The notes: a model not told the origin generated them from the letters alone. A stretch of 64,000 nt of DNA from Phenylobacterium sp. (GCF_030651185.1 NZ_JAUSCJ010000004.1:1-64000), one strand, 5' to 3'. Shown: positions 19,737 to 30,647, counted from the first letter of the stretch. Translations and numbers: made by a program.

Positions 19737-21179
19737 ATGGGCGCCGACGAGATCGAGTTGAAGTTCCTGTGCGAGCCGCAGGATGTCGCCGCCCTGCTGG
19801 CCGCGGCCCCGGTGGGCGCTGCGGAAACCAAGCAGCTCACCGCCATCTATTTTGACACCCCCGACGGGCGCCTGAAGGCCGCCCACATCTCGCTGCGGCT
19901 GCGGGAAAGCAGCGGCAAGCGGGTGCAGACTCTGAAGCGGGGCGACGGTTTCGCCCGCGAGGAGCACGAGGCCAGGATCGCCGGCGAGGCGCTGGACCTG
20001 ACCATGCCGGCGGTGAAGGCGGCTCTGAAACCCGCCCAGCGCAAGGCCTTGGCGCCGGTCTTCACCGTGCGCGTGACGCGCCAGCAGCGGACCTTCACCT
20101 ATGAGGGCGCCGAGATCGAGCTGGCCCTGGACCAGGGAGAGATCACCGCCGGCGACCAGCAGCGCCGCCTCTGCGAACTGGAGCTGGAGCTGAAGTCCGG
20201 CGATCCGGCGGCGCTGTTCGCGCTGGCCCGTCAACTTTCGGTGACCGCGCCGCTCTACCTGTCCTTCGACGGCAAGGCGTCCCAGGGGCAAGCCCTGATG
20301 ACGGGAACCCGGCACGAGCCGCGCCGCCACGACAAGGCGCCGCTGCGGCGCGGGGGGACCACCGGCGAGGCCTTCCAGACCATCGCCCGCAACGCCCTTG
20401 TCCAGATCGCCGCCAACGGGGTTGTGCTGCGGGAGACCGACAGCGAGGACGCCCTGCACCAGCTGCGCGTCGCCGTCCGCCGCCTGCGCAGCGCCATGAG
20501 CACCTTCAAGACGGTGGCGCAGGACGCGGGGACACGGGGCCTGAAGGCCGAACTGAAGTGGCTGTCGAGGGCCTGCGACGACGCCCGAGACCTGGACGTG
20601 TTCAGTAACGACAACCTGCAGATCGCCGGCGAAAAGGCGCCCCTGGCGCCCAAGGTCGCGGCCGCCCGGGCAGAGGCTCACGCCAAGGCCTGCGCCGCCG
20701 TGTCGTCCAAGCGGTTCCGCGACCTGGTGCTGGAGACTACGGCCTGGGTGGAGACCGGCGCCTGGCGCCAGACCGCGCCCGGCCACAGGTCGGCCCGCGA
20801 CTTCGCCGCCAAGGCCCTCGACCGGCGCTGGAAGACCCTGTTGAAGCTGGGCCACGACGTGAAGGGCCTGGACGACGCCGGGCGCCACAGGGTGCGGATC
20901 GCCGCCAAGAAGCTCCGCTACGCCGCCGAGGCCTTCGCCCCCCTGTTCGCCGCCGAGCCCGGCCGCCGGTTCCTCAAGAAGATGAAGGCCCTGCAGGACA
21001 CCCTGGGCGCGCTGAACGACGCCGCCGTGGCCCAGACCCTGGTGGCCAGGCTGGCGCCCACCGACTCTCCGGCCGCCCGCGAACTGTTGTCGGCGCGGGA
21101 GGCCAAACGGCCCCGGGCCCTGAAGCAGGCCGCCAGGCAGATGAAGACCCTGGCCCAGGCCAAGCCTTTCTGGCGGTAA
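19737..21179 (+). CDS. CYTH and CHAD domain protein (inorganic triphosphatase-like)
   Basis: A 480-residue cytoplasmic protein. The N-terminal CYTH domain (1-200) has the metal signature EIELKF and substrate-tunnel basic/acidic strands such as [17 protein letters not shown]. The C-terminal CHAD domain (about 215-480) has repeated conserved histidine helices ([33 protein letters not shown]). CHAD domains bind polyphosphate. The likely activity is triphosphate hydrolysis, as in E. coli YgiF. It is divergent from bioB across a 60-bp spacer. Confidence 0.9.
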   Translation: MGADEIELKFLCEPQDVAALLAAAPVGAAETKQLTAIYFDTPDGRLKAAHISLRLRESSGKRVQTLKRGDGFAREEHEARIAGEALDLTMPAVKAALKPAQRKALAPVFTVRVTRQQRTFTYEGAEIELALDQGEITAGDQQRRLCELELELKSGDPAALFALARQLSVTAPLYLSFDGKASQGQALMTGTRHEPRRHDKAPLRRGGTTGEAFQTIARNALVQIAANGVVLRETDSEDALHQLRVAVRRLRSAMSTFKTVAQDAGTRGLKAELKWLSRACDDARDLDVFSNDNLQIAGEKAPLAPKVAAARAEAHAKACAAVSSKRFRDLVLETTAWVETGAWRQTAPGHRSARDFAAKALDRRWKTLLKLGHDVKGLDDAGRHRVRIAAKKLRYAAEAFAPLFAAEPGRRFLKKMKALQDTLGALNDAAVAQTLVARLAPTDSPAARELLSAREAKRPRALKQAARQMKTLAQAKPFWR

Positions 21180-21186
21180 ACCACGT

Positions 21187-21208
21187 CATATAAAGACATC
21201 TTTATATG
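21187..21208. promoter_or_regulatory. Perfect palindromic operator upstream of ahcY (SahR-like candidate)
   Basis: CATATAAAGA, two bases, then TCTTTATATG: 10-bp perfect arms, 68 bp upstream of the ahcY ATG and strikingly AT-rich. ArsR-family SahR repressors that sense S-adenosylhomocysteine are known to control ahcY and methionine-cycle genes in Proteobacteria through palindromes of this general look. Assignment to SahR is an inference; no regulator gene lies next to it. Confidence 0.7.
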
Positions 21209-21276
21209 TTTGTTGCAGGCTTGTGCGGGCGCGGCTATAGAGCCCGCAATTGCATTTGCGCCGACAGGAAGCCCTG

Positions 21277-22668
<1,392 letters not shown>

Positions 22669-22678
22669 GCTTCCCCTT

Positions 22679-22739
22679 CGTCATCCCCGGCGCCGGCGTT
22701 TCTCCAGTCCGCCGAGCCCCCCAAGCGCCGGGGATGACG
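22679..22739 (+). terminator. Terminator-like hairpin after ahcY (TCATCCCCGG repeat)
   Basis: Perfect 15-bp arms CGTCATCCCCGGCGC and GCGCCGGGGATGACG with a 31-nt loop, followed by TTTTCG. It ends the ahcY transcript and also belongs to the intergenic GTCATCCC...GGGATGAC repeat type (compare 59363-59483). Confidence 0.65.
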
Positions 22740-22789
22740 TTTTCGTTCTGTGCTAGCGCCGCCTTGAGGGCTCGGCTAACAAACCGGCC

Positions 22790-23635
22790 ATGCCGCTCGC
22801 GCTCGTCATCTCCAGTCATGTCGCCGCCAGCCGTGTCGGCGGGACCGCCCAGGCCCAGGCCCTGGCGCCCTTCCGCATCGACACCATGGTCGTGCCCACG
22901 GTCCTCTATGGCCGCCATCCGGGCTGGGGCGCCCCCGGCGGGGCCTCCGTGCCGGTGGAAGCCATCGAGGGGATACTGGACGGGATCGAGGCCAATGGCC
23001 TGTTCGCCCAGACCGACCTGGTGCTGACCGGCTACTTCGCCACCGCCGCCCAGGTCCGCGCCGCGGCCCGCGCCATCGACGCCGTGCGCGCCGCCCCGCG
23101 GGAAGTTGGCGTGCGCAAGCCGATCATCATCGTCGATCCCACCATCGGTGACGCCGGCAAGGGCCTCTATGTGGCCGCCGACGTGGCAGAGGCGGTGATC
23201 GGCGACCTGGTTCCCCGCGCCGACATCGTCGCCCCCAACGCCTGGGAGCTGCAGCGGATGACCGGGGCCGAGACCCGCGACCCCACCCAGGCCCTGCACG
23301 CCGCCCGCCTTCTGGGCCGCCCGGTCATGGTCTCCTCGGTGCAGCGCGGCGGTGAGATCGGGGTGATCTATGCCGACAAGAAGGAAGCCTGGCTGGCCGC
23401 CCATCCCCGCGCCGACTCCGCGCCCAAGGGCACCGGCGACCTGCTGTCGGCCCTGTTCGGCGCGGCCCTGATCGACGGCCTGACCACCTCCTACGCCCTG
23501 GCCCGCGCCGTGGGCGGGGTGGCCGAGACCATCAGCGCCGCCCAGATCTGGAACGCCGCCGAACTGCCCATCGTGGCCATGGCCCAGCGGCTGAAGGCCG
23601 CCTCGCCCACCGTGCGCATGGAGCGGCTGATCTGA
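22790..23635 (+). CDS. pdxY: Pyridoxal kinase
   Basis: A 281-residue ribokinase-fold kinase that phosphorylates pyridoxal in the vitamin B6 salvage pathway. Features: the N-terminal SSHVAASRVGG, the YGRHPGWGAPGG substrate lid, IIVDPTIGD, and the anion-hole/catalytic motif PKGTGDLLSALF with the catalytic Asp (near residue 226). Length fits PdxY/PdxK. The next gene apparently starts within its stop codon (CTGA). Confidence 0.92.
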   Translation: MPLALVISSHVAASRVGGTAQAQALAPFRIDTMVVPTVLYGRHPGWGAPGGASVPVEAIEGILDGIEANGLFAQTDLVLTGYFATAAQVRAAARAIDAVRAAPREVGVRKPIIIVDPTIGDAGKGLYVAADVAEAVIGDLVPRADIVAPNAWELQRMTGAETRDPTQALHAARLLGRPVMVSSVQRGGEIGVIYADKKEAWLAAHPRADSAPKGTGDLLSALFGAALIDGLTTSYALARAVGGVAETISAAQIWNAAELPIVAMAQRLKAASPTVRMERLI

Positions 23636-24756
23636 CCGAGATCTTCGGAACCTGCGCCCCGGCCTTCTTCGCGGTCCGGGAAGCCTTCGAGGCCAACTTC
23701 GCCAAGGGCGAGGAACTGGGCGCGCGGTTCTCCCTGGTGCACGGCGGCGAGACGATCGTCGATCTCTGGGCGGGTTACGCCGACCGCCAGCGCACCCGGG
23801 CCTTCGACGACAAGACCCTGACCGCCATCTTCTCCAGCACCAAGGCCATCGCCGCCCTGCTGATCGCCCGGCTGGTGGACGCCGGAAAGCTGGACTACGG
23901 CCAGACCGTCGCCAGCGTCTGGCCGGAGTTCGCCCAGGCCGGCAAGGCCGCCATCACCGTCGAGCAGGCCATGAGCCACCAGGCGGGCCTCTCAGGCTTC
24001 CCCGAGCCCATGGAGCCGTCCCTGTGGTTCGACTGGGACGCCATCTGCGCCAGGCTGGCCGCCATGGCGCCCCTATGGCCGCCGGGAACCGCCAGCGGCT
24101 ATCATCCGGTGACCTTCGGCTATCTGGCGGGCGAGATCTTCCGCCGGGTGGATGGCAGGACCATGGGAACGGCCCTTCGCCAGGACCTGGCCGTCCCCTT
24201 CGAGCTCGACCTGTGGATCGGTTTGCCGGACGCCGAGCATGGCCGCGCCGCCGACATGCAGCGCCCCAATGGCCCGGCGAAGTTCGGCGAGATCAACGAG
24301 GCCACCCGGGCGGCCTTCCTCACCCCTTGGTCCTCGGCCGGCGGCCGCGGCCAGGCCGAGTGGCGGCGCACCGAGATCCCCTCGGCCAACGGCCATGCCA
24401 CGGCCCTGGCGCTGGCTCGCCTGTTCGGGGCCCTGGCCAATGACGGCTGGCTGGACGGCGAGGTGATCCTGTCGCCGGCCCTGATCGCCGAGGCGGCCCG
24501 CGAACGCATAGGTGGCCAGGACCTGGTCCTGCCCTTCGAGATGAGCTGGGGCGCGGGCTTCATGCGCAACGCCCCGGTGAAGGTCTGGGGACCCGGCGAA
24601 CAGACCTTCGGCCACTCCGGCTGGGGCGGCTCCTGCGTATTCGCCGACCCGCAGACGGGTCTGGCCGGCGCCTATGTGATGAACCGCCAGTCCACCGACC
24701 TGATCGGCGACCACCGGCCCAGGGCGCTGATCGAGGCGGCCTACGGGTCGCTCTGA
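23632..24756 (+). CDS. Serine hydrolase of the beta-lactamase/carboxylesterase (class C-like) family
   Basis: A 374-residue protein if translation begins at CTG 23632, which overlaps the pdxY stop. The nucleophile motif is FSSTKAIAAL (S-x-x-K) and the second motif is near SGYHPVTFGYLAGE; a closing GHSGWGGS is the KTG-box equivalent. It resembles EstB-like esterases rather than true beta-lactamases. The track starts at GTG 23737, but the upstream frame (FFAVREAFEANFAKGEELGA) is conserved-looking N-terminus. No ATG, GTG or TTG in frame precedes it within the pdxY end that I can see. Confidence 0.82.
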   Translation: MTEIFGTCAPAFFAVREAFEANFAKGEELGARFSLVHGGETIVDLWAGYADRQRTRAFDDKTLTAIFSSTKAIAALLIARLVDAGKLDYGQTVASVWPEFAQAGKAAITVEQAMSHQAGLSGFPEPMEPSLWFDWDAICARLAAMAPLWPPGTASGYHPVTFGYLAGEIFRRVDGRTMGTALRQDLAVPFELDLWIGLPDAEHGRAADMQRPNGPAKFGEINEATRAAFLTPWSSAGGRGQAEWRRTEIPSANGHATALALARLFGALANDGWLDGEVILSPALIAEAARERIGGQDLVLPFEMSWGAGFMRNAPVKVWGPGEQTFGHSGWGGSCVFADPQTGLAGAYVMNRQSTDLIGDHRPRALIEAAYGSL

Positions 24757-24759
24757 TCT

Positions 24760-24787
24760 TTTCCTGCCCCGTAAACGGGGCAGGAAA
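24760..24787. terminator. Bidirectional hairpin terminator between serine hydrolase and rarD
   Basis: Perfect 12-bp arms TTTCCTGCCCCG and CGGGGCAGGAAA around TAAA, lying between two convergent genes. The A/T ends of the stem supply T-rich tracts on both strands. Confidence 0.75.
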
Positions 24788-24791
24788 GTCT

Positions 24792-25700
24792 TTAGGCCAC
24801 CACCGGGCTCGGCAGGGCGCGGCTGTGGCGCCAGGCGCCGTAGGTGAAGACCGCCGCCCCGCCCCAGATGAAGATGAAGGAGATCGCCCGCAGCGGGGTG
24901 AAGGCCTCGCCCTGGGTCACGCCGATCACGAAGGCGATGGTGGGGCCGATGAACTGCAGAAAGCCCATGAAGGAGAGCGGTATGCGCCGCGCGGCCCAGG
25001 CGAACAGCACCAGGGGCACCGCGGTGATCGGCCCCGAGGCGATCAGCCAGACGATGGTGGCCGGCGAGGCCAGGAAGTGGCCGCCGCCCTGGCCCTCCAG
25101 CCACAGCACGAAGAAGAAGCTGGGCACGGCCAGCAGCAGGCACTCGATGAACAGCCCCGTCTGGGCGTCGGCCGCCACCTGCTTGCGCACCACGCCGTAG
25201 CCGCCGAACGAGAGGGCGAGCGCCAGGGAGACCAGGGGCAGGTGGCCCAGCGCGACCGCCTGGATCACGACGCCCACCACCGCGAGCACGATGGCGGCGA
25301 CGCCGATGCGGTCCATGCGCTCGCGGAACAGCAGGGTCCCGGCCGCCATGTTGATCAGCGGGGTGATGTAGTAGCCGAGGCTGGATTCCAGCACCCGGCC
25401 GGAATTCACCGCCCAGATGAAGACCATCCAGTTGACCGCGATCAGGCCCGCCGACAGGGCCAGCCAGGCCAGCACCCTGGGCTGGCGGAACACGCCCACC
25501 ACCTGGGTCCACTGGCTGGCGAGCAGCACGAAGATCAGCGCCGTGGGCGCGCCCCAGATGGTGCGGTGGGCCAGGGTCTCCCAGGGACCGACGCCGAGCT
25601 GGCCGATGGCCTGGAACGCCAGGGGCACGAACCCCCAGATGAAGTAGCAGAGGACCCCCGCCCCCAGCGCCGTGCGGTCGATCGAGGCGGGCTGGGTCAC
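24792..25700 (-). CDS. rarD: EamA-family transporter RarD
   Basis: About 302 residues with ten membrane helices, from GTG 25700. The N-terminal ALGAGVLCYFIWGFVPLAFQ and the HRTIWG segment after it are specific for RarD among DMT permeases; E. coli RarD is linked to chloramphenicol resistance but its physiological substrate is unknown. The track start is TTG 25775, through an Arg-rich stretch that does not look coding. A convergent neighbour shares a terminator hairpin. Confidence 0.85.
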   Translation of the reverse strand: MTQPASIDRTALGAGVLCYFIWGFVPLAFQAIGQLGVGPWETLAHRTIWGAPTALIFVLLASQWTQVVGVFRQPRVLAWLALSAGLIAVNWMVFIWAVNSGRVLESSLGYYITPLINMAAGTLLFRERMDRIGVAAIVLAVVGVVIQAVALGHLPLVSLALALSFGGYGVVRKQVAADAQTGLFIECLLLAVPSFFFVLWLEGQGGGHFLASPATIVWLIASGPITAVPLVLFAWAARRIPLSFMGFLQFIGPTIAFVIGVTQGEAFTPLRAISFIFIWGGAAVFTYGAWRHSRALPSPVVA

Positions 25701-25793
25701 GGCGACGGACTTTCGAAGCGTCAGCTTGTTGCGGGTTCCCCACCTAGGACGGGCGGGGCTTCGGACAAGGCCCAATCGCGCGACAGCTGGCGA

Positions 25794-25820
25794 CTTCGGC
25801 CCAGGAATCCTGGGCCGAAG
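25794..25820 (-). terminator. Hairpin downstream of asd
   Basis: CTTCGGCCCA-GGAATCC-TGGGCCGAAG forms a strong stem just after the asd stop codon (10-bp arms, extendable across GGA/TCC). There is no T-run, so it may act as a weak or Rho-linked terminator. Confidence 0.45.
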
Positions 25821-25831
25821 CCGAGTTCGCC

Positions 25832-26869
25832 TTAGGCGCTGGCGATGGCCTTGGTCTTGATCAGGCCGCGCTCGTGCAGCAGCTGGGCGATCTGCACGGC
25901 GTTGAGGGCGGCGCCCTTGCGGAGGTTGTCGGCCACGACCCAGAGGTTCAGGCCGTGCTCGACGGTGGTGTCGTTGCGGATGCGGCTGACGAAGACCGGG
26001 AACTCGCCCTGGGCTTCCTTGGGGGTCATGTAGCCCTGGTCGTTGCGGCTATCGATGACGATCACGCCGGGGCTTTCGCGCAGCAGGTCGCGGGCCTCGT
26101 CCTCGTCGAGGTGTTCGTGGAACTCGATGTTCACCGCCTCGGAGTGGCCGACCATGACCGGCACCCGCACGCAGGTGACCGTCAGCTTGATGGCCGGGTC
26201 GATCATCTTGTGGGTCTCGTTCCACATCTTCTGCTCTTCGTCGGTGTAGCCGTCATCCTGGAAGGCGCCGATGAAGGGGATGACGTTGAAGGCGATCTGC
26301 TTGGGGAACTTCTTGGGCGGGGTGGCGCCCAGCACGAAGACGTTCTTGGTCTGGTCGAACAGCTCGTCCATGCCCTCCTTGCCGGCCCCGGAGACCGACT
26401 GGTAGGTCGAGACCACCACTCGCTTGATCTTCGCCCGGTCATGCAGCGGCTTGAGCGCCACCACCAGCTGGGCGGTGGAGCAGTTGGGATTGGCGATGAT
26501 GTTCTTCCTGTGCGCCCAGGTCACGTCGTCGGGGTTCACCTCCGGCACCACCAGGGGGACGTCGGGGTCCATCCGGAAGGCCGAGGAATTGTCGATGACG
26601 ATGGGGCCGGCGGCGCCGATCTTCGGCGACCACTCCTTGGAGAAGGTCCCGGACACGCTCATCAGCACGACATCGACGGTGGAGAAGTCGAACTGCTCGA
26701 CGTCCTGGCACTTGATGATCTTCTCGCCGAACGAGACCTCGACGCCGATCGACTTGCGGCTGGCGATGGCGTGAATCTTGTCGATGGGGAATTGAACTTC
26801 CTCAAGGATGTTCAACATTTCGCGGCCCACATTACCCGTGGCGCCGACGACGGCTACGCGATAGCCCAT
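25832..26869 (-). CDS. asd: Aspartate-semialdehyde dehydrogenase
   Basis: A 345-residue NADPH enzyme that makes aspartate semialdehyde for lysine/diaminopimelate, threonine and methionine. It has VAVVGATGNVGREML at the N-terminus, the catalytic cysteine in IIANPNCSTAQLVVAL (near residue 132), and the TYQSVSGAGKEGMDEL segment of the alphaproteobacterial enzyme. The start ATG 26869 is followed at once by the Rossmann strand. Transcribed divergently from the thioesterase gene. Confidence 0.97.
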   Translation of the reverse strand: MGYRVAVVGATGNVGREMLNILEEVQFPIDKIHAIASRKSIGVEVSFGEKIIKCQDVEQFDFSTVDVVLMSVSGTFSKEWSPKIGAAGPIVIDNSSAFRMDPDVPLVVPEVNPDDVTWAHRKNIIANPNCSTAQLVVALKPLHDRAKIKRVVVSTYQSVSGAGKEGMDELFDQTKNVFVLGATPPKKFPKQIAFNVIPFIGAFQDDGYTDEEQKMWNETHKMIDPAIKLTVTCVRVPVMVGHSEAVNIEFHEHLDEDEARDLLRESPGVIVIDSRNDQGYMTPKEAQGEFPVFVSRIRNDTTVEHGLNLWVVADNLRKGAALNAVQIAQLLHERGLIKTKAIASA

Positions 26870-27005
26870 CGGGGTCTCTCCTGATCTTCAAGCGGAGCGT
26901 TCCGTTACGCTCGCAGGCCCGAAATCGCAAGCTGGACGGCGCTTTTGCCGCGCGCGAAGCAGGCTAAGGTCACGCCAAGAAACGCACGCGACCTGAGGAA
27001 ACCCC

Positions 27006-27410
27006 ATGGCCCAAGACACCGGCATGCCCTTCGCCAACCTGATGGGGGTGCAGATCACCGACCCCTCCAAGGAGAAGGTGATCGGAAAGCTGCAGGTGCG
27101 GCCCGATCTCTGCACCTCCGGCCACATCCTGCACGGCGGGGCGATCATGGCCTTCGCCGACGCGCTGGGGGCGGTGGGGGGCTTCCTGAACCTGCCGGCG
27201 GGATCGCGGACCACGACCATCGAGAGCAAGACCAACTTCGTGGGCTCGGCCAAGGAGGGGACCACGGTGACCGGCGAGGCGACCGCCCTGCACGTCGGCC
27301 GGTCCTCCAGCGTCTGGCAGACCCGGATCACCGGCGAGGACGGCAAGCTGGTGGCCATCGTCATCCAGACCCAGATGACCGTGGCCCTGGCGGAAAAGCC
27401 CCCCGCCTAG
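27006..27410 (+). CDS. PaaI-like hotdog thioesterase
   Basis: A 134-residue single hotdog domain. The helix after the first strands carries HILHGGAIMAFADALGAVG (HGG-x-x-x-x-x-x-D motif), typical of acyl-CoA thioesterases of the PaaI/YdiI group. It probably hydrolyses a small aromatic or short acyl-CoA in the cytoplasm. The gene converges on the secreted-protein gene, and their stop codons interlock in CTAG. Confidence 0.87.
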   Translation: MAQDTGMPFANLMGVQITDPSKEKVIGKLQVRPDLCTSGHILHGGAIMAFADALGAVGGFLNLPAGSRTTTIESKTNFVGSAKEGTTVTGEATALHVGRSSSVWQTRITGEDGKLVAIVIQTQMTVALAEKPPA

Positions 27411-28492
27411 CTCTTGCCGGGCTTCGGCGCGCGGCAGGCGCCCGACACCTGATCGGCGGTCACGGACTCCCCGGCGTCCAACGCCGCGAAAAGGAGCCGG
27501 AAGTCGCAGGACCGGCCATTGGCCAAACCCCGCCCGGTGGCGAACAGGCCCTTGCGGTTGAAGAGGTTCACCGCGAACTCGTCGGAGCCGACATAGGCCC
27601 GCAGGAAGGCCAGGACGAGCAGTTCGCGGTCGGCGCCCTGGGTTTCGCCGTCCATGATCATCGTGCGCCAGAGGGCGCAGTTGGCCTGGCCATCCCAGAC
27701 GTGGCCCGCCGCCAGCCTGGGACGCTTGGCGCTCGGGACCTGGCAAGGCACGTCGTTCTTCATCGACACGAAGGCCGCCCCGGTCCGGGCCCGCGAGATG
27801 AAGTCCACATCCCGCGTCTCGCCGGCCTTTGAGGTGGCGAGCTTGGCCATCACCGCCTCGATCTCCGCCAGGTAGCGGGCGCCGGCCTGAACCCGCATGT
27901 CGTGGAAGAAGGCGTATTCCGCAAAGCGTGGCTGGGACCGGCCCTGCAGATTGGCCGACCATTTGGCCGCCAGGTTCCAGGCCGAGGCGCGAAACACCTC
28001 TTCGCCCGCATCCTGGGCGGCGATCACCGCAGGTTCCGCCAGGAAGCCCTCCAGCTCGAGGGCGAAGGCCCGATCGATCACGCCATCGGTCTGCACCGAC
28101 CGCGCCCAGGCCAGAGCCTCGGGCCGGGTGAGCGGATCGCGCGATAGCCGCGCGTAGCGGATGAAGTCCGCGCCGTGGAAGGGCATGGCGGCCGCGGCCA
28201 GGGCGTCGGCGTCGGGGACGCCCTCGATCAGGTCGGCGACGGTCCCCTGGCCGAAGTTCCATTGCAGGGCGCCGACCGACAGGCCCTGCCGGTCCCTGTC
28301 TCCGGCCACGCTGGTGTAGACCGCTAGGCTGGAGGGGGCGGCGGTCTCCAGCAGCCGGGTCATCAGCGAGGCGGCTTGCGCCCAGGCGAGCGGCGGGGCG
28401 GGCGAGACGACCGGCGGCGGCTCGACCGGCTGGGCCCGAGCGGCCCCGGCGAGCGCCAGGCACAGACCGAGCACCGCCCAGAGCCGGCCCAT
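27407..28492 (-). CDS. Secreted protein of unknown function with a lysozyme/chitosanase-like segment
   Basis: A 361-residue protein with signal peptide MGRLWAVLGLCLALAGAARA (cleavage after about residue 20). The segment LSVGALQWNFGQGTVADLI near residue 70 resembles a motif found in predicted lysozyme- or chitosanase-like secreted proteins; I have no stronger assignment. Several cysteines (CQVP, CALW, CDFR, CRAP) suggest disulfides in the periplasm. ATG lies one base after the stop of the EVE-domain gene, so they are one operon. Confidence 0.7.
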   Translation of the reverse strand: MGRLWAVLGLCLALAGAARAQPVEPPPVVSPAPPLAWAQAASLMTRLLETAAPSSLAVYTSVAGDRDRQGLSVGALQWNFGQGTVADLIEGVPDADALAAAAMPFHGADFIRYARLSRDPLTRPEALAWARSVQTDGVIDRAFALELEGFLAEPAVIAAQDAGEEVFRASAWNLAAKWSANLQGRSQPRFAEYAFFHDMRVQAGARYLAEIEAVMAKLATSKAGETRDVDFISRARTGAAFVSMKNDVPCQVPSAKRPRLAAGHVWDGQANCALWRTMIMDGETQGADRELLVLAFLRAYVGSDEFAVNLFNRKGLFATGRGLANGRSCDFRLLFAALDAGESVTADQVSGACRAPKPGKS

Positions 28493-28493
28493 C

Positions 28494-28904
28494 CTACGCC
28501 TCGCCGGCCATCGCCAGGATCGCCGTCCATTCGGCCGGCTCGACGGGACAGACCGAGAGCCGGAACTGCTCGAACATCTTCATCTCGGCCAGGGCCGGAT
28601 TGGCCTTCATCTGGGCCAGGCTCACCGGCTGCTTGAGCTTGCGCACCGGCGCCACCTCCACGGCCACGAAGCGGCCCGCCGGGTCGCTGGGATCGAGGAA
28701 GGCCTCGCGCACCACCCTGGCGATCGCCACTACCTCCAGGCCGATCTGCGAGTGGTAGAAAAAGGCCTCGTCGCCGACCTGCATGGCCTTGAGATAGAGG
28801 GCCGCCTGGTTGTTGCGCACCCCGTCCCAGACGGTCTTCCCGTCGCGGACCAGGTCGTCATAGCTGAACTTGTTGGGCTCGGACTTCATCAGCCAGTGGG
28901 CCAT
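28494..28904 (-). CDS. EVE domain-containing protein
   Basis: A 136-residue EVE/PUA-like protein: MAHWLMKSEPNKFSYDDL opens the fold, then VWDGVRNNQAALYLKAMQVGDEAFFYHS. EVE domains bind modified bases in DNA or RNA; this short stand-alone type (YTH-related) is common in alphaproteobacteria. Start ATG 28904 is the conserved one; the track adds 19 codons. The downstream gene begins one base after its stop. Confidence 0.9.
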   Translation of the reverse strand: MAHWLMKSEPNKFSYDDLVRDGKTVWDGVRNNQAALYLKAMQVGDEAFFYHSQIGLEVVAIARVVREAFLDPSDPAGRFVAVEVAPVRKLKQPVSLAQMKANPALAEMKMFEQFRLSVCPVEPAEWTAILAMAGEA

Positions 28905-28998
28905 CGGCGCATTCCCTCGGATCTTCGCCAAGATATCGCCGTCCGCGGTGGCGCTTGGCAAGGCGCATCCAGGCGCCTGTTTTCAGCGTAGGTCAGGC

Positions 28999-29598
28999 AT
29001 GATCGATCGACGCCTCCTGCTCGCCGGCGGCCTGGCCGCCCTCCCGGCCCTGGCCCTCGCCGCCACACCCGTCGCCCGCCGGCTGACCTTCAGCGTGCTG
29101 CGCAACGGGACGAAGATCGGCGAGCATGTGATGAGCTTCACGGGCGACCCCGCCTCCCCCACGGTGACCACCGATGTCCGAATGACCGTGAAGCTCGGCC
29201 CGGTGCCGGTGTTCCGCTATCGCCATCACGCCGTGGAGCGCTGGAGCGGCGGCCGCTTCGCCAGCCTGGAAACCACCACCGATTCGGGCGGCAAGGCCGA
29301 GCGGGTCTCCGCGCGGCGCACCGAGACCGGCGTGATCATCGAGACCGCCAAGGGCAGGATCACGGGCCCGGCCGGCGTGCGCCCCTTCACCCACTGGAAC
29401 CCGGAGGTCTTTTCAGGCCCCCTGTTCAACCCCCAGGAGGGCAAGCTGCTGAAGGTCACCGCCCGCAAGGTCAGCGCCAGCCACTGGACCGTGCGCGGCG
29501 AGGCCGAGATCGACGACTTCTATGACGAGGCCGGGGTGTGGACCGCCCTGAAGGGCAAGCTCGAGGACGGCTCGCGGATCGAGTACCGGCGCCTTTAG
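28999..29598 (+). CDS. DUF6134 family exported protein
   Basis: A 199-residue protein with an N-terminal signal ([20 protein letters not shown]) and a beta-rich body: [21 protein letters not shown], repeated antiparallel strands, and the end [10 protein letters not shown]. This matches DUF6134, periplasmic proteins of unknown function. The start is ATG 28999 at the signal peptide; the track begins 43 codons upstream. Its stop interlocks with that of leuB (TTAG). Confidence 0.78.
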   Translation: MIDRRLLLAGGLAALPALALAATPVARRLTFSVLRNGTKIGEHVMSFTGDPASPTVTTDVRMTVKLGPVPVFRYRHHAVERWSGGRFASLETTTDSGGKAERVSARRTETGVIIETAKGRITGPAGVRPFTHWNPEVFSGPLFNPQEGKLLKVTARKVSASHWTVRGEAEIDDFYDEAGVWTALKGKLEDGSRIEYRRL

Positions 29599-30647
29599 AG
29601 CGCCGCCAGCACCGCGTCGCCCATCTGGACGGTGGTGAGCGCGCCGCCCAGGTCGCGGGTGCGGGCGCCGTTTTCCAGCGCCTTGTTGACGGCGGCGTAG
29701 AGCTGGTCGGCCAGGTCGGTGCGGTCCAACGACCAGCGCAGGGCCATCTCGAAGGACAGGATGGCGGCCAGCGGGTTGGCCAGGCCCTGGCCGGCGATAT
29801 CCGGCGCCGAGCCGTGGATCGGCTCATAGAGGCCCGGTTTGCCAGACACGCCAAGGGCGGCCGAAGGCAGCATGCCGAGCGAGCCGGTCAGTTGGGCCGA
29901 GATGTCCGACAGAATGTCGCCGAACAGGTTGTCGGTGACCATGACGTCGAACTGCTTGGGGTTCTTGACGATCTGCATGGCGGCGTTGTCGGCCAGGATG
30001 TGCTCCAACTCGACATCGGCGTAGTCGCGGGCGTGCAGGTCGGTGACCACCTGGCGCCAGAGCAGGCCTGAATCCATCACGTTGGACTTCTCAGCCGAGG
30101 TCACCTTGTTGCGGCGGCCGCGGGCCAGTTCAAAGGCGACGCGGGCCACCCGCTCGATCTCGGCGGTGGTGTAGACCTGGGTGTCGACGGCCCGTTTGCC
30201 GCCACCGGGCAGGTCCTCGATGAAGCGCGGGCTGCCGAAATAGATGCCGCCGGTCAGCTCCCGGACGATCATGAAGTCCAGGCCCTCCACCACCTCGCGC
30301 TTGAGGCTCGACGCATCGGCGAGCGGCTGGAAGCACAGGGCCGGGCGCAGGTTGGCGAACACCTCCATGCCGGCGCGCAGGGCCAGCAGGCCGGCCTCGG
30401 GCCGCTTGTCGCGGGGAACCCCGGCCCACTGCGGGCCGCCGACCGCGCCCATCAGCACGGCGCGCGACGCCTTGGCGGTGGCCAGCGCCTCGTCGGTCAG
30501 CGGGGTTCCGTGGGCGTCATAGCTCGAACCCCCGAACAGCCGCTCCTCGACCTTCAGGTCGGGGGCGAGGGCCACCACCACGCGGCGCACCTGGGCGGTC
30601 ACTTCGGGTCCGATGCCGTCGCCCGGCAGGAGGAGGAGGTCGGTCAT
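29595..30647 (-). CDS. leuB: 3-isopropylmalate dehydrogenase
   Basis: A 350-residue NAD-dependent dehydrogenase, third step of leucine synthesis. [16 protein letters not shown] opens the protein; substrate residues are in [14 protein letters not shown], and the metal/NAD region is [18 protein letters not shown]. Length fits the family. It closes the leu cluster (leuC, leuD, leuB) after a small monooxygenase gene, with a 21-bp gap to that gene's stop. Confidence 0.97.
   Translation of the reverse strand: MTDLLLLPGDGIGPEVTAQVRRVVVALAPDLKVEERLFGGSSYDAHGTPLTDEALATAKASRAVLMGAVGGPQWAGVPRDKRPEAGLLALRAGMEVFANLRPALCFQPLADASSLKREVVEGLDFMIVRELTGGIYFGSPRFIEDLPGGGKRAVDTQVYTTAEIERVARVAFELARGRRNKVTSAEKSNVMDSGLLWRQVVTDLHARDYADVELEHILADNAAMQIVKNPKQFDVMVTDNLFGDILSDISAQLTGSLGMLPSAALGVSGKPGLYEPIHGSAPDIAGQGLANPLAAILSFEMALRWSLDRTDLADQLYAAVNKALENGARTRDLGGALTTVQMGDAVLAAL

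Noticed and set aside
19677-20888. N-terminal extension of the bioB ORF
   Set aside because: Antisense to the CYTH-CHAD gene; biotin synthase has a normal start with a ribosome site at 19676.
21180-21276. SAM or SAH riboswitch before ahcY
   Set aside because: The leader is under 100 bp and holds only the palindrome; no pseudoknot pattern seen.
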